22,938 bases of DNA from Salinisphaera sp. UBA6602 (lineage in GTDB: Bacteria > Pseudomonadota > Gammaproteobacteria > Nevskiales > Salinisphaeraceae): the NCBI GenBank assembly GCA_002433465.1, contig DJIE01000115.1, positions 5,127 to 28,064 of the forward strand, read 5' to 3'. Of the stretch, positions 9,184 to 17,103 are shown piece by piece. Under the pieces are notes generated by a model. The model saw only the letters and a program-made list of their open reading frames with translations. It did not search any database and was not told the origin of the DNA. How positions within the stretch are numbered: the stretch's first letter is position 1; each line of letters begins with the position of its first letter. The position numbers and the translations under genes are program-made.

Positions 9184-10389
9184 TTATTGCAGCAGCCGCG
9201 GGCCGTTGTCGGACAGACCCACCGCATGGTGAATCATGATCTGGCGAACCGGGGCAAGGTTCGCTGCCGCCGCGATCGCGCTCTGGCGCAGGTTGCGCAG
9301 CAAGGGGTTGGCGCTGCCATAGACGCGTTTGAAGGCGTCGGTGATGCCCAACATCATCAGGTTCTCGGCCATGCGCGCACGCTGATAGCGGCGCAGGTAG
9401 GTCATGTCGCCGGCATCGCGACCGGCCGCGCGCCCGGCTTCGAGCGCTTCGACCATGCCCGCCACGTCGAGAAGGCCAAGGTTGACCCCCTGACCCGCCA
9501 TCGGGTGCACCACATGCGCGGCATCGCCGGCCAGCGCCACCCGCGGACGACAATATTCGCGGGCATGCTGGAGCTTGAGCGGGAAGGACGCCCGCCGATC
9601 CATATGCTCGATTTCACCCAGCACATGCCCGCTGGCTTCGCTCAGGCGTGCACGAAACGTCTCGTCGTCGAGTTCGGCAAGCTCCGCGGCGAGCGCATCG
9701 TCGGCGTGCCAGGCGAGCGAGCAACGACCGTCCGAAAGCGGCAGAAACGCCACCGGCCCGGTTTCGGTAAAGCGCTGCCAGGCGATATGGCGATGATGCC
9801 GCGCCGGGGTGACCGTACCGACGGTACAACGCTGGCCGTACGACCAGCCCGTGGTTTCTATGCCGGCCGCTGCCCGCACCGGGGAATTCGCGCCTTCCGC
9901 GCCAACCACGAGCGCCGCGCTCACGGTCGTTCCGTCGTCGAGACGCAGTCGGGCGGCATCCGGGTCGAAGGCCAGGCTTTCCATCTTCGCCGGGCAGTAG
10001 ATATCGACATCGGTGAGCGCCTGCCACGCGCTGTCGACGATCAGGTTGTTTTCGACGATATGCCCGAGCTCGGGCAGCCCCACCGCGGTATGTTCGAGAA
10101 ACAGCTCGCTGGCGCCGCCGGCCTCCCAGACCTTCATGCCGGTGAACGCGCAGCAGCGCCGGCGCTCGACCGAGGCCCACAGGTCGAGATTCTCGAGTAC
10201 GCGCCGCGTGCCTGGCGCAATCGCCGACACGCGCAGCCCGTAGTCCTGGCTGGTATCGAAACGCGGCGGGCGTTTGGCTTCGACCAGTGCCACCGAGAAA
10301 TCGGCACGCGACAGCGCCACCGCGAGCACGGCACCGACCATGCCGCCGCCGACGATGGCCACGTCATAACGCGGATTGTGACTACTCAT
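9184..10389 (-). CDS. ubiI: FAD-dependent ubiquinone-pathway hydroxylase (UbiI/VisC type)
   Basis: Flavoprotein monooxygenase of the UbiH/UbiF/UbiI family, expected to hydroxylate the aromatic ring during aerobic ubiquinone synthesis. The 401-residue protein starts SSHNPRYDVAIVGGGMVGAVLA, giving the dinucleotide-binding GxGxxG at about residues 12-17. The second FAD motif is RVALAGDAAHVVHPMAGQGVN, where the GDAAH...P.AGQG pattern is diagnostic. Start: the ATG at 10389 overlaps the ubiH stop as ATGA. The frame stays open upstream inside ubiH but that part has no homology-like content. The place after ubiH and before gcvT is that of E. coli ubiI (visC). Which ring position it attacks (C5 for UbiI, C6 for UbiF) cannot be told for certain from sequence alone. 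Confidence 0.9.
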   Translation of the reverse strand: MSSHNPRYDVAIVGGGMVGAVLAVALSRADFSVALVEAKRPPRFDTSQDYGLRVSAIAPGTRRVLENLDLWASVERRRCCAFTGMKVWEAGGASELFLEHTAVGLPELGHIVENNLIVDSAWQALTDVDIYCPAKMESLAFDPDAARLRLDDGTTVSAALVVGAEGANSPVRAAAGIETTGWSYGQRCTVGTVTPARHHRHIAWQRFTETGPVAFLPLSDGRCSLAWHADDALAAELAELDDETFRARLSEASGHVLGEIEHMDRRASFPLKLQHAREYCRPRVALAGDAAHVVHPMAGQGVNLGLLDVAGMVEALEAGRAAGRDAGDMTYLRRYQRARMAENLMMLGITDAFKRVYGSANPLLRNLRQSAIAAAANLAPVRQIMIHHAVGLSDNGPRLLQ

Positions 10390-11618
10390 GAGCTTGCCTT
10401 GCGAATACGCGCCGGGGCCAGGGCCAGCCCCATGCTGCGCCGGGCCATGTCGTCGCGAATCGACGGCATCAGCGACAGACCGAACAAACCCGCGCCGCGG
10501 GCATGGTCGAGCATGGGAATACGGTTGGAAAACAGGCGCACGATGGCGTCGGTGAAATTGGCCACGCGATGCTGGTCCGGGCGCCGAGCCTCGGCCCAGG
10601 CGGCCAACAGATCGCCGTCGCCGGGATCGAAATCGGGATTGGCGGCGAGGCGCTCGCGCAGCATCGCGGCCAGCAGCAGCGCATCGCGAATCGCCAGATT
10701 GAACCCCTGGGCGGCCGCCGGATGCAGGGCATGGCCGGCATTGCCGATAAGCACGGCGCGATCGACCGCGGCCCGGTCGCACAGCACCCGCGCCAGCGGA
10801 TAGCTGCCGCGCGGCCCGGCCAGCTTGAGCTGGCCCAGACGCTGGCCGAAGGCCGCCTGCAGGCCGTCGATGAATTCGTCATCGCTGACCGCGCACATCT
10901 GCTCGGCGCGTTCGCTGGGCAGCGTCCATACCGCGGCACAGCTGGCCCGTGTACAGGGCAGCAGGGCCACCGGCCCGTCCGGGGTGAAGCGCTCGTAGGC
11001 ACAGCCGCCGTGGGCGCGTTCGGGCTCTACGAAGGTAACGATGGCACGCTGCTGATAATCGTCGGTGCGCGCGCCGATACCCAGCGCGCCGCGTACCGAG
11101 GATTGCGCGCCGTCGGCGCCGACCAGCAGGCGGGTACTCAATGTCCGGCTTTCGCCGTCGCCGACCGCACAGGTCAGTTCGATGCGTTCGCCCGCGGCGT
11201 CGCGGGTGAGCGATTTGAAGCGTGCCGGGGCAATCACATCCACCTGGCTCATCTGCGCCAGCCGGGCGCGCAGCGCCTCGATCATGGTGAGGTTGGGCAA
11301 CACATAGCCCAGTGCCGGCAGATCGTAGTCGGCGGCATTCACCCGCACGCTGCCGAAACGGCCCTTTTGGGATACGTGCAATCGTTTGATGGGCGCGGCG
11401 TCGTGGGCGATATCGGCCCACAGATCCAGCGCCTCGAACATCCCCCGGGTACCGGCCGCGATCGCGGTGGTGCGCGCTTTCATGTTCTCGTCGGCCGGCG
11501 CATCGAAGGCCACGGCCTCGACCAGCGCGATTTTCAGCCCGGTATCGGCCAGCGCGCAGGCAAACGTCGCGCCGGCCAGGCCACCGCCCACTACGGCAAT
11601 GTCGTACTCGCCGCTCAC
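10386..11618 (-). CDS. ubiH: 2-octaprenyl-6-methoxyphenol hydroxylase type flavoprotein
   Basis: Member of the same FAD monooxygenase family, expected to hydroxylate C1 of the ubiquinone ring precursor. The 410-residue protein starts MSGEYDIAVVGGGLAGATFACAL with the Rossmann FAD fold at the N-terminus. The conserved VGADGAQSSVRGALGI stretch lies in the middle, and the second FAD motif AVLIGNAGHALHPAAAQGFNLA follows. Here the usual D of GDA(A/G)H is N (GNAGH), as is usual for UbiH proteins. It overlaps pepP upstream and the ubiI-like gene downstream by four bases (ATGA) each, a tightly coupled trio in the order found in E. coli. Confidence 0.93.
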   Translation of the reverse strand: MSGEYDIAVVGGGLAGATFACALADTGLKIALVEAVAFDAPADENMKARTTAIAAGTRGMFEALDLWADIAHDAAPIKRLHVSQKGRFGSVRVNAADYDLPALGYVLPNLTMIEALRARLAQMSQVDVIAPARFKSLTRDAAGERIELTCAVGDGESRTLSTRLLVGADGAQSSVRGALGIGARTDDYQQRAIVTFVEPERAHGGCAYERFTPDGPVALLPCTRASCAAVWTLPSERAEQMCAVSDDEFIDGLQAAFGQRLGQLKLAGPRGSYPLARVLCDRAAVDRAVLIGNAGHALHPAAAQGFNLAIRDALLLAAMLRERLAANPDFDPGDGDLLAAWAEARRPDQHRVANFTDAIVRLFSNRIPMLDHARGAGLFGLSLMPSIRDDMARRSMGLALAPARIRKASS

Positions 11619-12964
11619 GGGGTTTCGCTCCGATAGGGTTTGGCCATCAATGCCTCGATCTCGTCGGCGTCCTTGGGCACGTCGGCCGTGAGCACTTCAC
11701 AGCCGGTTTCGGTGATGACGATATCGTCCTCGACCCGGATACCGATATCCGCAAAGCGCGACGACGGGTTGTCCTGGCCCCGGACATACAGTCCGGGCTC
11801 CACGGTCAGCGCCATGCCGGGTTCGAGCAGGCGCCATTCTCCATCCACTTTATAGTCGCCCACGTCGTGGACGTCCATGCCCAGCCAGTGGCTGGTGCCG
11901 TGCATGAAATAGGCGCGGTAGCTTTCGGCGGCGATGACCTCGTCGACCGTACCTTCGAGCAGGCCGACATCAATCAGCCCCGCCACCAGCACTCTTAGCG
12001 CCGCCTGGTGGACGGCGTTCATCGGCTGGCCGGGTCGGGCGGCCTCGATCGCGGCCCGGTTGGCCGCGAGCACGATGTCGTAAAGCTCGCGCTGGGCATC
12101 GGAAAAACGCCCGTTCACCGGAAAGGTGCGGGTGATATCGCCGGCATAGCCGCGATATTCGGCGCCGGCATCGATCAACACCAGGTCGCCGTCGGCCATG
12201 GGCGCGCTGTTTTCGATGTAGTGCAGCACGCAGGCGTTCTCGCCCGCCCCGACAATGCTCGGATAGGCCCAGTGCATGCCGTCGCTTTCGAAGGTGTAAT
12301 GCAGCACGGCGGCGAGCTGATACTCGTACATGCCGGGACGTACCGCCTGCATGGCCGCGCTGTGCGCACGCGCCGAGGTGGCAGCCGCCTGGCGCATGAG
12401 TGCGACTTCGTGTTCGGACTTGCGCAGGCGCATGTCGTGGAGCAGGCCGTCGAGGGCCACGATTTCGCGCGGCGGCACGCCGCCCCGCCCCTGGCTGCGC
12501 ATACCGCCGAGCTGATCGAGCACGCTCTGCTCGAATTCGGGATGCGTGCCGAAAGACAGATAGAGCCTGCGACGGCCGTCCAGCAGACGCGCGAGCCAAT
12601 CCTCGAATTCGTGGATGGCAAAGGCCTGATCGGCGCCGTAGTCGGCCATGGCGCCGTCCGGACCGGCCCGCCGGCCGATCCAGACCTCCTGATCGGCGTT
12701 GCGGGCACGACAGAACAGGATGTAATCCCCGGCCTCGAAGCCGGGCGCGATCACCGCGATCGCCTCGGGCTCGCAGAAGCCGGTCAGATAGCGAAAATCG
12801 CTGTTCGGCCGATAGGGATAATCGACATCGTTATTGCGGTTGCGCTCGGGGGTGGCCGCGATCATCGCCACGCCATCCGGGCCCACGATATCCGCGATGC
12901 GCGCACGACGGGCTGCATGAATCGCCGGCTCGTCGCTGTGCTGCAGATGCGATTGGTCTCTCAT
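11615..12964 (-). CDS. pepP: Xaa-Pro aminopeptidase P
   Basis: Cytoplasmic metallopeptidase that removes N-terminal residues preceding proline. The 449-residue protein has the N-terminal creatinase-like domain with NNDVDYPYRPNSDFRYLTGF, followed by the pita-bread catalytic domain. Two-metal ligands are recognisable in LIDAGAEYRGYAGDITRTFP (two Asp), HGTSHWLGMDVHD (His), LTVEPGLYV (Glu) and GIRVEDDIVIT (Glu). The length agrees with E. coli PepP (441). A GAGGG ribosome site precedes the ATG. It follows the ygfB gene by 55 bases and overlaps ubiH by four, so these genes form one transcript. Confidence 0.97.
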   Translation of the reverse strand: MRDQSHLQHSDEPAIHAARRARIADIVGPDGVAMIAATPERNRNNDVDYPYRPNSDFRYLTGFCEPEAIAVIAPGFEAGDYILFCRARNADQEVWIGRRAGPDGAMADYGADQAFAIHEFEDWLARLLDGRRRLYLSFGTHPEFEQSVLDQLGGMRSQGRGGVPPREIVALDGLLHDMRLRKSEHEVALMRQAAATSARAHSAAMQAVRPGMYEYQLAAVLHYTFESDGMHWAYPSIVGAGENACVLHYIENSAPMADGDLVLIDAGAEYRGYAGDITRTFPVNGRFSDAQRELYDIVLAANRAAIEAARPGQPMNAVHQAALRVLVAGLIDVGLLEGTVDEVIAAESYRAYFMHGTSHWLGMDVHDVGDYKVDGEWRLLEPGMALTVEPGLYVRGQDNPSSRFADIGIRVEDDIVITETGCEVLTADVPKDADEIEALMAKPYRSETP

Positions 12965-13019
12965 CCGATCCCTCGTCCAAGCCTTTCAAGAAAACAAACC
13001 GAACCCGTCATCGCGATTG

Positions 13020-13577
13020 CTAGTGCAGCGACTCGCGCCGCGTGGGCCCTTCGCGCCCGGGCTGAAGCTCGAGGAAGACCATCTGTACGCCGACCCGCAC
13101 GTATTCCACCAGCTCGGCATAGTCGGCTTCGGCCGATTCGTTGTCCGCGTCTTCGGCGGTCAGGCCCGCGCGCGACAGCTCGGTGAGGTCGTTGACCACC
13201 TCGCGGACTTCGCCGGAGAGGTTGTTGATATCGAAGCTGCCGTCGGCGCTCAGGCCATAGAGAAAACCGGCACACCAGCGTGCGAGCGCCTGCACGCGCC
13301 GTTCCAGATCGACATCGTCGGCCGGCAGCAGTGGCTGAAAACTCAGGTCCGGATCGAACAGGCCTTCCAGGGTCATCTCGCGCAGCGCGTCCAGCGCGCC
13401 TTCGATCTTGTCGTTCTTGACGTCTTCGACCGCGCGCGCGCCGCTGATTTCGTTATCGACACAGAGCATGCCGGTGAGCGTGCCGTGCACCTCGCCCGGC
13501 GTCTGTACCGACTCGGCCTGGGTCAGGCCTATCTGGAGGGCATCGAAGATGTTGTTCTGGCTGTTGCCTTGGCTCAT
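13020..13577 (-). CDS. ygfB: UPF0149 family protein (YgfB)
   Basis: Member of the YgfB/YecA-type UPF0149 family, 185 residues from the ATG at 13577. Family hallmarks are GEVHGTLTGMLCV near the N-terminus, the WCAGFLYGL stretch in the middle and the acidic AEADYAELVEYVRVGVQMVFLEL C-terminal helix. The frame opens 12 codons further upstream, but MSQGNS is the better start. Work in Pseudomonas links YgfB to gene regulation of cell-wall and beta-lactam responses; whether that applies here is unknown. It stands at the head of ygfB-pepP-ubiH-ubiI as in E. coli. The 6S RNA and zapA that lie upstream in E. coli are not here; the sorting cassette is found instead. Confidence 0.9.
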   Translation of the reverse strand: MSQGNSQNNIFDALQIGLTQAESVQTPGEVHGTLTGMLCVDNEISGARAVEDVKNDKIEGALDALREMTLEGLFDPDLSFQPLLPADDVDLERRVQALARWCAGFLYGLSADGSFDINNLSGEVREVVNDLTELSRAGLTAEDADNESAEADYAELVEYVRVGVQMVFLELQPGREGPTRRESLH

Positions 13578-13711
13578 GTCGCGCTGCTTTTTTGCAATAC
13601 GCCATGGTAGCAAAGCCGACTATTGACCCGGCGCATCGAAGTTCGTGGGCGACTGTGCTTGGCCGGACCTTGGCCGGGCTGGGGCGCCGCCCTCGTATCA
13701 GCCCCCGGCCT
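13578..13711. other. Gap between CPBP protease gene and ygfB
   Basis: This 134-base gap should hold the end of the sorting-cassette transcript and the promoter of ygfB. On the minus strand the sequence just before ygfB includes a run of six A's, which may help ribosome loading. I see neither a good -35/-10 pair nor a hairpin with a T-run. No RNA gene was recognised. Confidence 0.35.
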
Positions 13712-14176
13712 CTAAACAACGCCCAGGCAGCAGAAATAGATGAGGTTATAGAAGGCATGCACGCTCGCCGGCGACCAGAGCCTGGCATGCCGTTCCCAGA
13801 GCACGCCGAATACGAGCGCGGGGAAAAAAGTCGCCAGCGCCCAGGCCGGCGGATGGGCCAACAGATGCGCGCCGGCAAACAGCACGGCAGTCAGGAGATT
13901 GGCCGCGCTCAGCGGCCCCCAGCGCCTGCGGATACGGCCACGCAGCCAGTCGTGCACGCCGAGCCGAAACACTATTTCTTCGAGCAGGGGCAGTACGACG
14001 ACCGCCAAGACGAAGACCTGTGTGCCCGGCCAGCGCAGTAGAAACTGCGCTGGCGTGGCGAGCGTGATCAGCCAGAGAGCGGGCACGGCGGCGACAAGCG
14101 CCGCCGCATAAACCGGGTCGCCCCAGGGGGATCGCGGTGTCGGCTCAGACGAGCCGACGACGGCGACCCACCCCAA
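13712..14176 (-). CDS. CPBP glutamic-type intramembrane protease (sorting peptidase, MrtJ-like)
   Basis: Small multi-pass membrane protein of about 154 residues with the three motifs of the CPBP/Abi protease family: EEIVFR (E66, E67, R71), the helix with FAGAHL (H104), and SVHAFYNL (H140, N144). These form the glutamate-based active site in the membrane. Short, single-domain CPBP proteins of this type are known as processing enzymes for C-terminal sorting signals (for example the MrtJ protein of the JDVT-CTERM system). The gene overlaps the 3' end of a metalloprotease gene whose tail looks like such a signal, so that protein is its probable substrate. The only early start is a TTG at 14176 inside the neighbour; a GTG about 30 codons later would cut the first helix. 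Confidence 0.85.
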   Translation of the reverse strand: MGWVAVVGSSEPTPRSPWGDPVYAAALVAAVPALWLITLATPAQFLLRWPGTQVFVLAVVVLPLLEEIVFRLGVHDWLRGRIRRRWGPLSAANLLTAVLFAGAHLLAHPPAWALATFFPALVFGVLWERHARLWSPASVHAFYNLIYFCCLGVV

Positions 14177-15413
14177 CCGCGGCCGCTGCGAGCAGCAGGA
14201 CCCAGAGCGGGTCGAAACGACCTTCGCCGGTCAGCGTACAGCCGCCGCCGCTGCTGCCGCTGCTGCTGTCCGAACTTGAAGAACCACCCGTGCTCACCAC
14301 CGGTTCGGTGACGGGTTCGGCAGGTTCTTCCTCGGTGTCGTCGTCAGGCTCGGCGATGGCCTGATCGGCCTCGTCCGGGCAACGCGCGCCGTTAGCCAGC
14401 GTCCAACCGATGTCTTCAAGCACGCAGGTGGTCAGACCGATGCCGCTGGCGACATTGTCGTTGCCGGTGGCAAAAGGCTCCATGATCTGGTCCGGAGAAA
14501 GCGACTCGTCCCAGTGCGAGATCGAGCTGCCGGGACTGACAGGCGACGGCGCATACAGCATCACCCGGCCCTCCTTAAGACCGTCGGTGAGAATACTGGC
14601 CGCGCGGCTGCCGGTATTGATATCGCTCCAGACCACGTTTTCGCTGTTGGTCAAGGACTGGGCACGCTGCTCGTCGGTGAGCTCGGTCCAGAGCGGGTCG
14701 CCGGGGAAGGACAGATCCTGGATGAAGGTGCTGTAAATATCGGGCAAGCGTGCGCCGCCGTCGCTGGTCTGCGGAAACTGCCCGGCTCGCGAGTTGGCGT
14801 TGTCGATGAGCGCGACCAGCGATATGAAGCCCACGCCGTGCGTGAGTTCGTGTTCTACCGTGCTTACGAAGCTCGGGCGGTCGCTGGGCGTTACGCCGTT
14901 GATGCCGTAGTACCAGCTGGCACCCTTCAGGCAACCGGTGCCCTCGTCGAGAGTCGGATTGAACGTGGCACGGATATCGTTTGCCGTATCCGGCACCCGC
15001 GAACCACGCAGGGCGTTCGCCAGCGCCAGCGGATAGAAGACGTTGCTTCGCGCGCGGCTGGTCGTGGTGAAATTGGCGACGTAGCTTATCGGCCCGGCCG
15101 CGCCCAAGGTCGCGCTCTCTGGGTCGCAGCTCAACGTCTCGTCGAAGTCGGCGACGATGCGAATCGGAACCCTGCTGTCAATTCGGCTGCCCAGGATATC
15201 GGCGGCGTACTGGAAAGCGATGCGGCGCTGCTGTCCCAGCGTGGCGCCGTTATTGCCACCTTCCGGTGCGACCGGCGTGGGGTCGTTGAAGCCGCTGTCG
15301 GGGCCGTCGTTGACGACCAGCACCATGTCGGCGGCGCTGGCGGTCGAGGCCGTGCCGAACAGCAGGGCCATGCCGAGCGTTGTGGCTCCGGCTAACGATC
15401 GTGCGTAGCGCAT
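14145..15413 (-). CDS. Secreted zinc metalloprotease with C-terminal sorting signal
   Basis: Exported putative protease of 422 residues. A signal peptide (1-27, cleavage after ASTASA) is followed by the catalytic region with EHELTHGVGF, in which H188, E189 and H192 form the zinc site. SISHWDE (H300) may give a third ligand and DQIMEPF a Met-turn. An acidic linker (about 352-370) and a Ser/Gly stretch lead to GGGCTLTGEGRFDPLW, a hydrophobic helix and RRRR at the end (389-422). That tail has the three-part layout of protein-sorting signals removed by a membrane peptidase, here with a cysteine (C392) that may be modified. GGAGG lies four bases before the ATG. The adjacent overlapping CPBP gene is the likely processing enzyme. 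Substrate of the protease is unknown. Confidence 0.85.
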   Translation of the reverse strand: MRYARSLAGATTLGMALLFGTASTASAADMVLVVNDGPDSGFNDPTPVAPEGGNNGATLGQQRRIAFQYAADILGSRIDSRVPIRIVADFDETLSCDPESATLGAAGPISYVANFTTTSRARSNVFYPLALANALRGSRVPDTANDIRATFNPTLDEGTGCLKGASWYYGINGVTPSDRPSFVSTVEHELTHGVGFISLVALIDNANSRAGQFPQTSDGGARLPDIYSTFIQDLSFPGDPLWTELTDEQRAQSLTNSENVVWSDINTGSRAASILTDGLKEGRVMLYAPSPVSPGSSISHWDESLSPDQIMEPFATGNDNVASGIGLTTCVLEDIGWTLANGARCPDEADQAIAEPDDDTEEEPAEPVTEPVVSTGGSSSSDSSSGSSGGGCTLTGEGRFDPLWVLLLAAAAVGVGRRRRLV

Positions 15414-15769
15414 AACGCCTCCGTGCCATCGCTGGCTTCGTCGTGGCCAACGTGGCCCATATGCAGACTGCCGTCCGCACAACGCACCGCGCGCGTGCGC
15501 GGCGCGGATTCAAAACGGGGGGTCAACATCTGTGCGCCTTCGCTGTTGGTCCAGGCCTTCGGCGCCGGGGCGCGCGTCTTCTGGGCGGCCTCACCCGGTT
15601 TCGGGGCTTCCCGCTTTTCCGCCGGCGGCGCGACGATTTCGCCGCTTTCCGGGTCGATGAAGATCTTCTGCTCGGCCGCGAACACGGCCGTCGAACCGGC
15701 CACGCCGAGGCTGGCGGCAAGCAGCCATGCCACTACCGGTGTTTTCAACAATCGCATTGGTTTCGTCAT
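15392..15769 (-). CDS. Small secreted protein of unknown function
   Basis: A 125-residue exported protein. The ATG at 15769 gives a signal peptide of about 31 residues (basic start, hydrophobic core, cleavage near AVFAA). The mature part begins EQKIFIDPESGEIVAPP, then a Pro/Ala/Lys-rich linker, then WTNSEGAQMLTPRF and AVRCADGSLHMGHVGH. Two cysteines (C97, C120) could form a disulfide. The 'DPxTG...P' plus 'CxDGSLH' layout resembles small secreted proteins that NCBI models describe near C-terminal sorting systems ('post-PEP-CTERM-1' type), but I am recalling that rather than testing it. Its 3' end overlaps the metalloprotease start by 22 bases, so it is the first gene of that cassette. A GAGGG site lies ten bases before the ATG. 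Confidence 0.75.
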   Translation of the reverse strand: MTKPMRLLKTPVVAWLLAASLGVAGSTAVFAAEQKIFIDPESGEIVAPPAEKREAPKPGEAAQKTRAPAPKAWTNSEGAQMLTPRFESAPRTRAVRCADGSLHMGHVGHDEASDGTEALCATHDR

Positions 15770-15903
15770 GGTTGCATGACCCTCATACGTGGATAGTCGA
15801 CCTGGCTTACGCCACTCGACTTCATCAAGTTTCGAACCGCGGGTATACCATGCGGTGTTCCGACGATATACAGGCCGGCGCAGGCCGACCATACAAACCG
15901 AAT
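15770..15903. promoter_or_regulatory. Divergent promoter region between sorting cassette and argE
   Basis: These 134 bases separate the start of the minus-strand sorting cassette from argE on the plus strand. For argE a weak pair is visible: TTCATC at 15821-15826, 17 bases, then TATACC at 15844-15849. I did not find a convincing ARG box (TGAAT...ATTCA) nor a clear minus-strand promoter, although one must exist for the cassette. Confidence 0.35.
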
Positions 15904-17079
15904 ATGACAGTACTCGACTGGCAACAAACCCTGGCCACGCTGATCGGGCATCGCACCATCAGCAGCGACAACCCGAGCCTAGACTGCGGCAATCGCGCCG
16001 CCGTCGAAGACCTGGCCGACGCACTCGAACAGGCCGGTTTTGCCTGCACGATCACGCCCATGCCTGAGCGCGACGACAAGGTGAACCTGGTCGCGCGCCT
16101 GGGCACGGCCGAGCAAGCCAGCGAGCACGGACTGGTGTTCGCCGGCCATATCGATACCGTGCCCTATGACGATAACGGCTGGCACAGCGACCCCTTTAGC
16201 CTCACCGAGCGCGACGGCAAGCTCTACGGCCTGGGCAGCTGCGACATGAAAGGCTTTATCGCGATCGCCGCCGCCGTGGCCAGCGAATACGCGGCCGAAA
16301 AATTGTCCGCACCCGTGAGCCTGCTGGTATCGGCCGACGAGGAATGCGGCATGGACGGCGCCCGGGCCCTGCTCGACGCGCACCGCGAAAACGGCCAGCG
16401 GCCGGGCCGCTACTGCGTGATCGGCGAGCCCACCAATCTGGTGCCGATTCGCCAGCACAAGGGTATTTTCATGGAAACGCTGGAGGTGCACGGTGCCTCC
16501 GGGCATTCCAGCAATCCTGCCCTCGGCGCCAACGCCATTGAGGGCATGTATCGCGCGCTCACCGCGATTCGCGCCCTGCGCGACGAACTGGTCGAGCGCC
16601 AGCGCATCGCCGGTTTCCCCGTCCCCCATGCCACTCTCAACCTGGGCGCGATCTCGGGCGGCGACAACGCCAATCGCATTCCGGCCCGCTGCCGACTCGA
16701 TATGGACCTGCGTTTTCTGCCCGGCATGACCAGCGACGGACTGCGCGCCGAACTGCATGAACGCGTGGCCGACGCGCTCGCCGACAGCGACTGCACGATT
16801 CATTTCCGTGAGCTGTTCACCGGCACGCCGGCGTTCGAGACCGCCGGCGACTCGCCGATCGTCACCGCCTGCGAGGAGTTGTCCGGACAGGCCGCAGCCG
16901 CCGTGGATTTCGGTACCGAAGGTTCGTTCTACAACGCCATGGGCATGGACAGCGTAGTGCTCGGCCCGGGCGATATCGCCCAGGCGCATCAGCCCAACGA
17001 ATATCTGGCCGTCGAACGCGTCGCGCCGATGCAGCGCATCCTGCACGGGCTCATCGAGCGCTTCTGCCTCGCCCGCTAG
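15904..17079 (+). CDS. argE: Acetylornithine deacetylase
   Basis: Hydrolyses N2-acetylornithine to ornithine and acetate in the linear arginine pathway. It is an M20-family two-zinc peptidase of 391 residues. Metal and catalytic residues are seen in FAGHIDTVPYDDNGW (H82, D84), GLGSCDMKGF (D114), SADEECGMDG (E146, E147), GEPTN (E175) and AQAHQPNEYL (His near 362). The dimerisation domain includes HGASGHSSNP. I start at MTVLDWQQTL; the frame is open 59 codons earlier and has another ATG at 15850, but those residues do not look like the family. It precedes argA by 24 bases in a probable argEA operon. Confidence 0.95.
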   Translation: MTVLDWQQTLATLIGHRTISSDNPSLDCGNRAAVEDLADALEQAGFACTITPMPERDDKVNLVARLGTAEQASEHGLVFAGHIDTVPYDDNGWHSDPFSLTERDGKLYGLGSCDMKGFIAIAAAVASEYAAEKLSAPVSLLVSADEECGMDGARALLDAHRENGQRPGRYCVIGEPTNLVPIRQHKGIFMETLEVHGASGHSSNPALGANAIEGMYRALTAIRALRDELVERQRIAGFPVPHATLNLGAISGGDNANRIPARCRLDMDLRFLPGMTSDGLRAELHERVADALADSDCTIHFRELFTGTPAFETAGDSPIVTACEELSGQAAAAVDFGTEGSFYNAMGMDSVVLGPGDIAQAHQPNEYLAVERVAPMQRILHGLIERFCLAR

Positions 17080-17103
17080 CCGCGACACCCGCATAATATT
17101 CGG

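Noticed and set aside
8431..10803. Very long plus-strand open frame (790 codons) across gcvT, the riboswitch and the ubiI-like gene
   Set aside because: It runs antisense to two clear genes and a riboswitch, and its translation is His/Arg/Gly-rich without motifs. Long antisense frames are common in GC-rich genomes.
15770..15903. ARG box upstream of argE
   Set aside because: No pair of TGAAT/ATTCA half-sites at the right spacing was found, so arginine repression through ArgR is not shown by the sequence.
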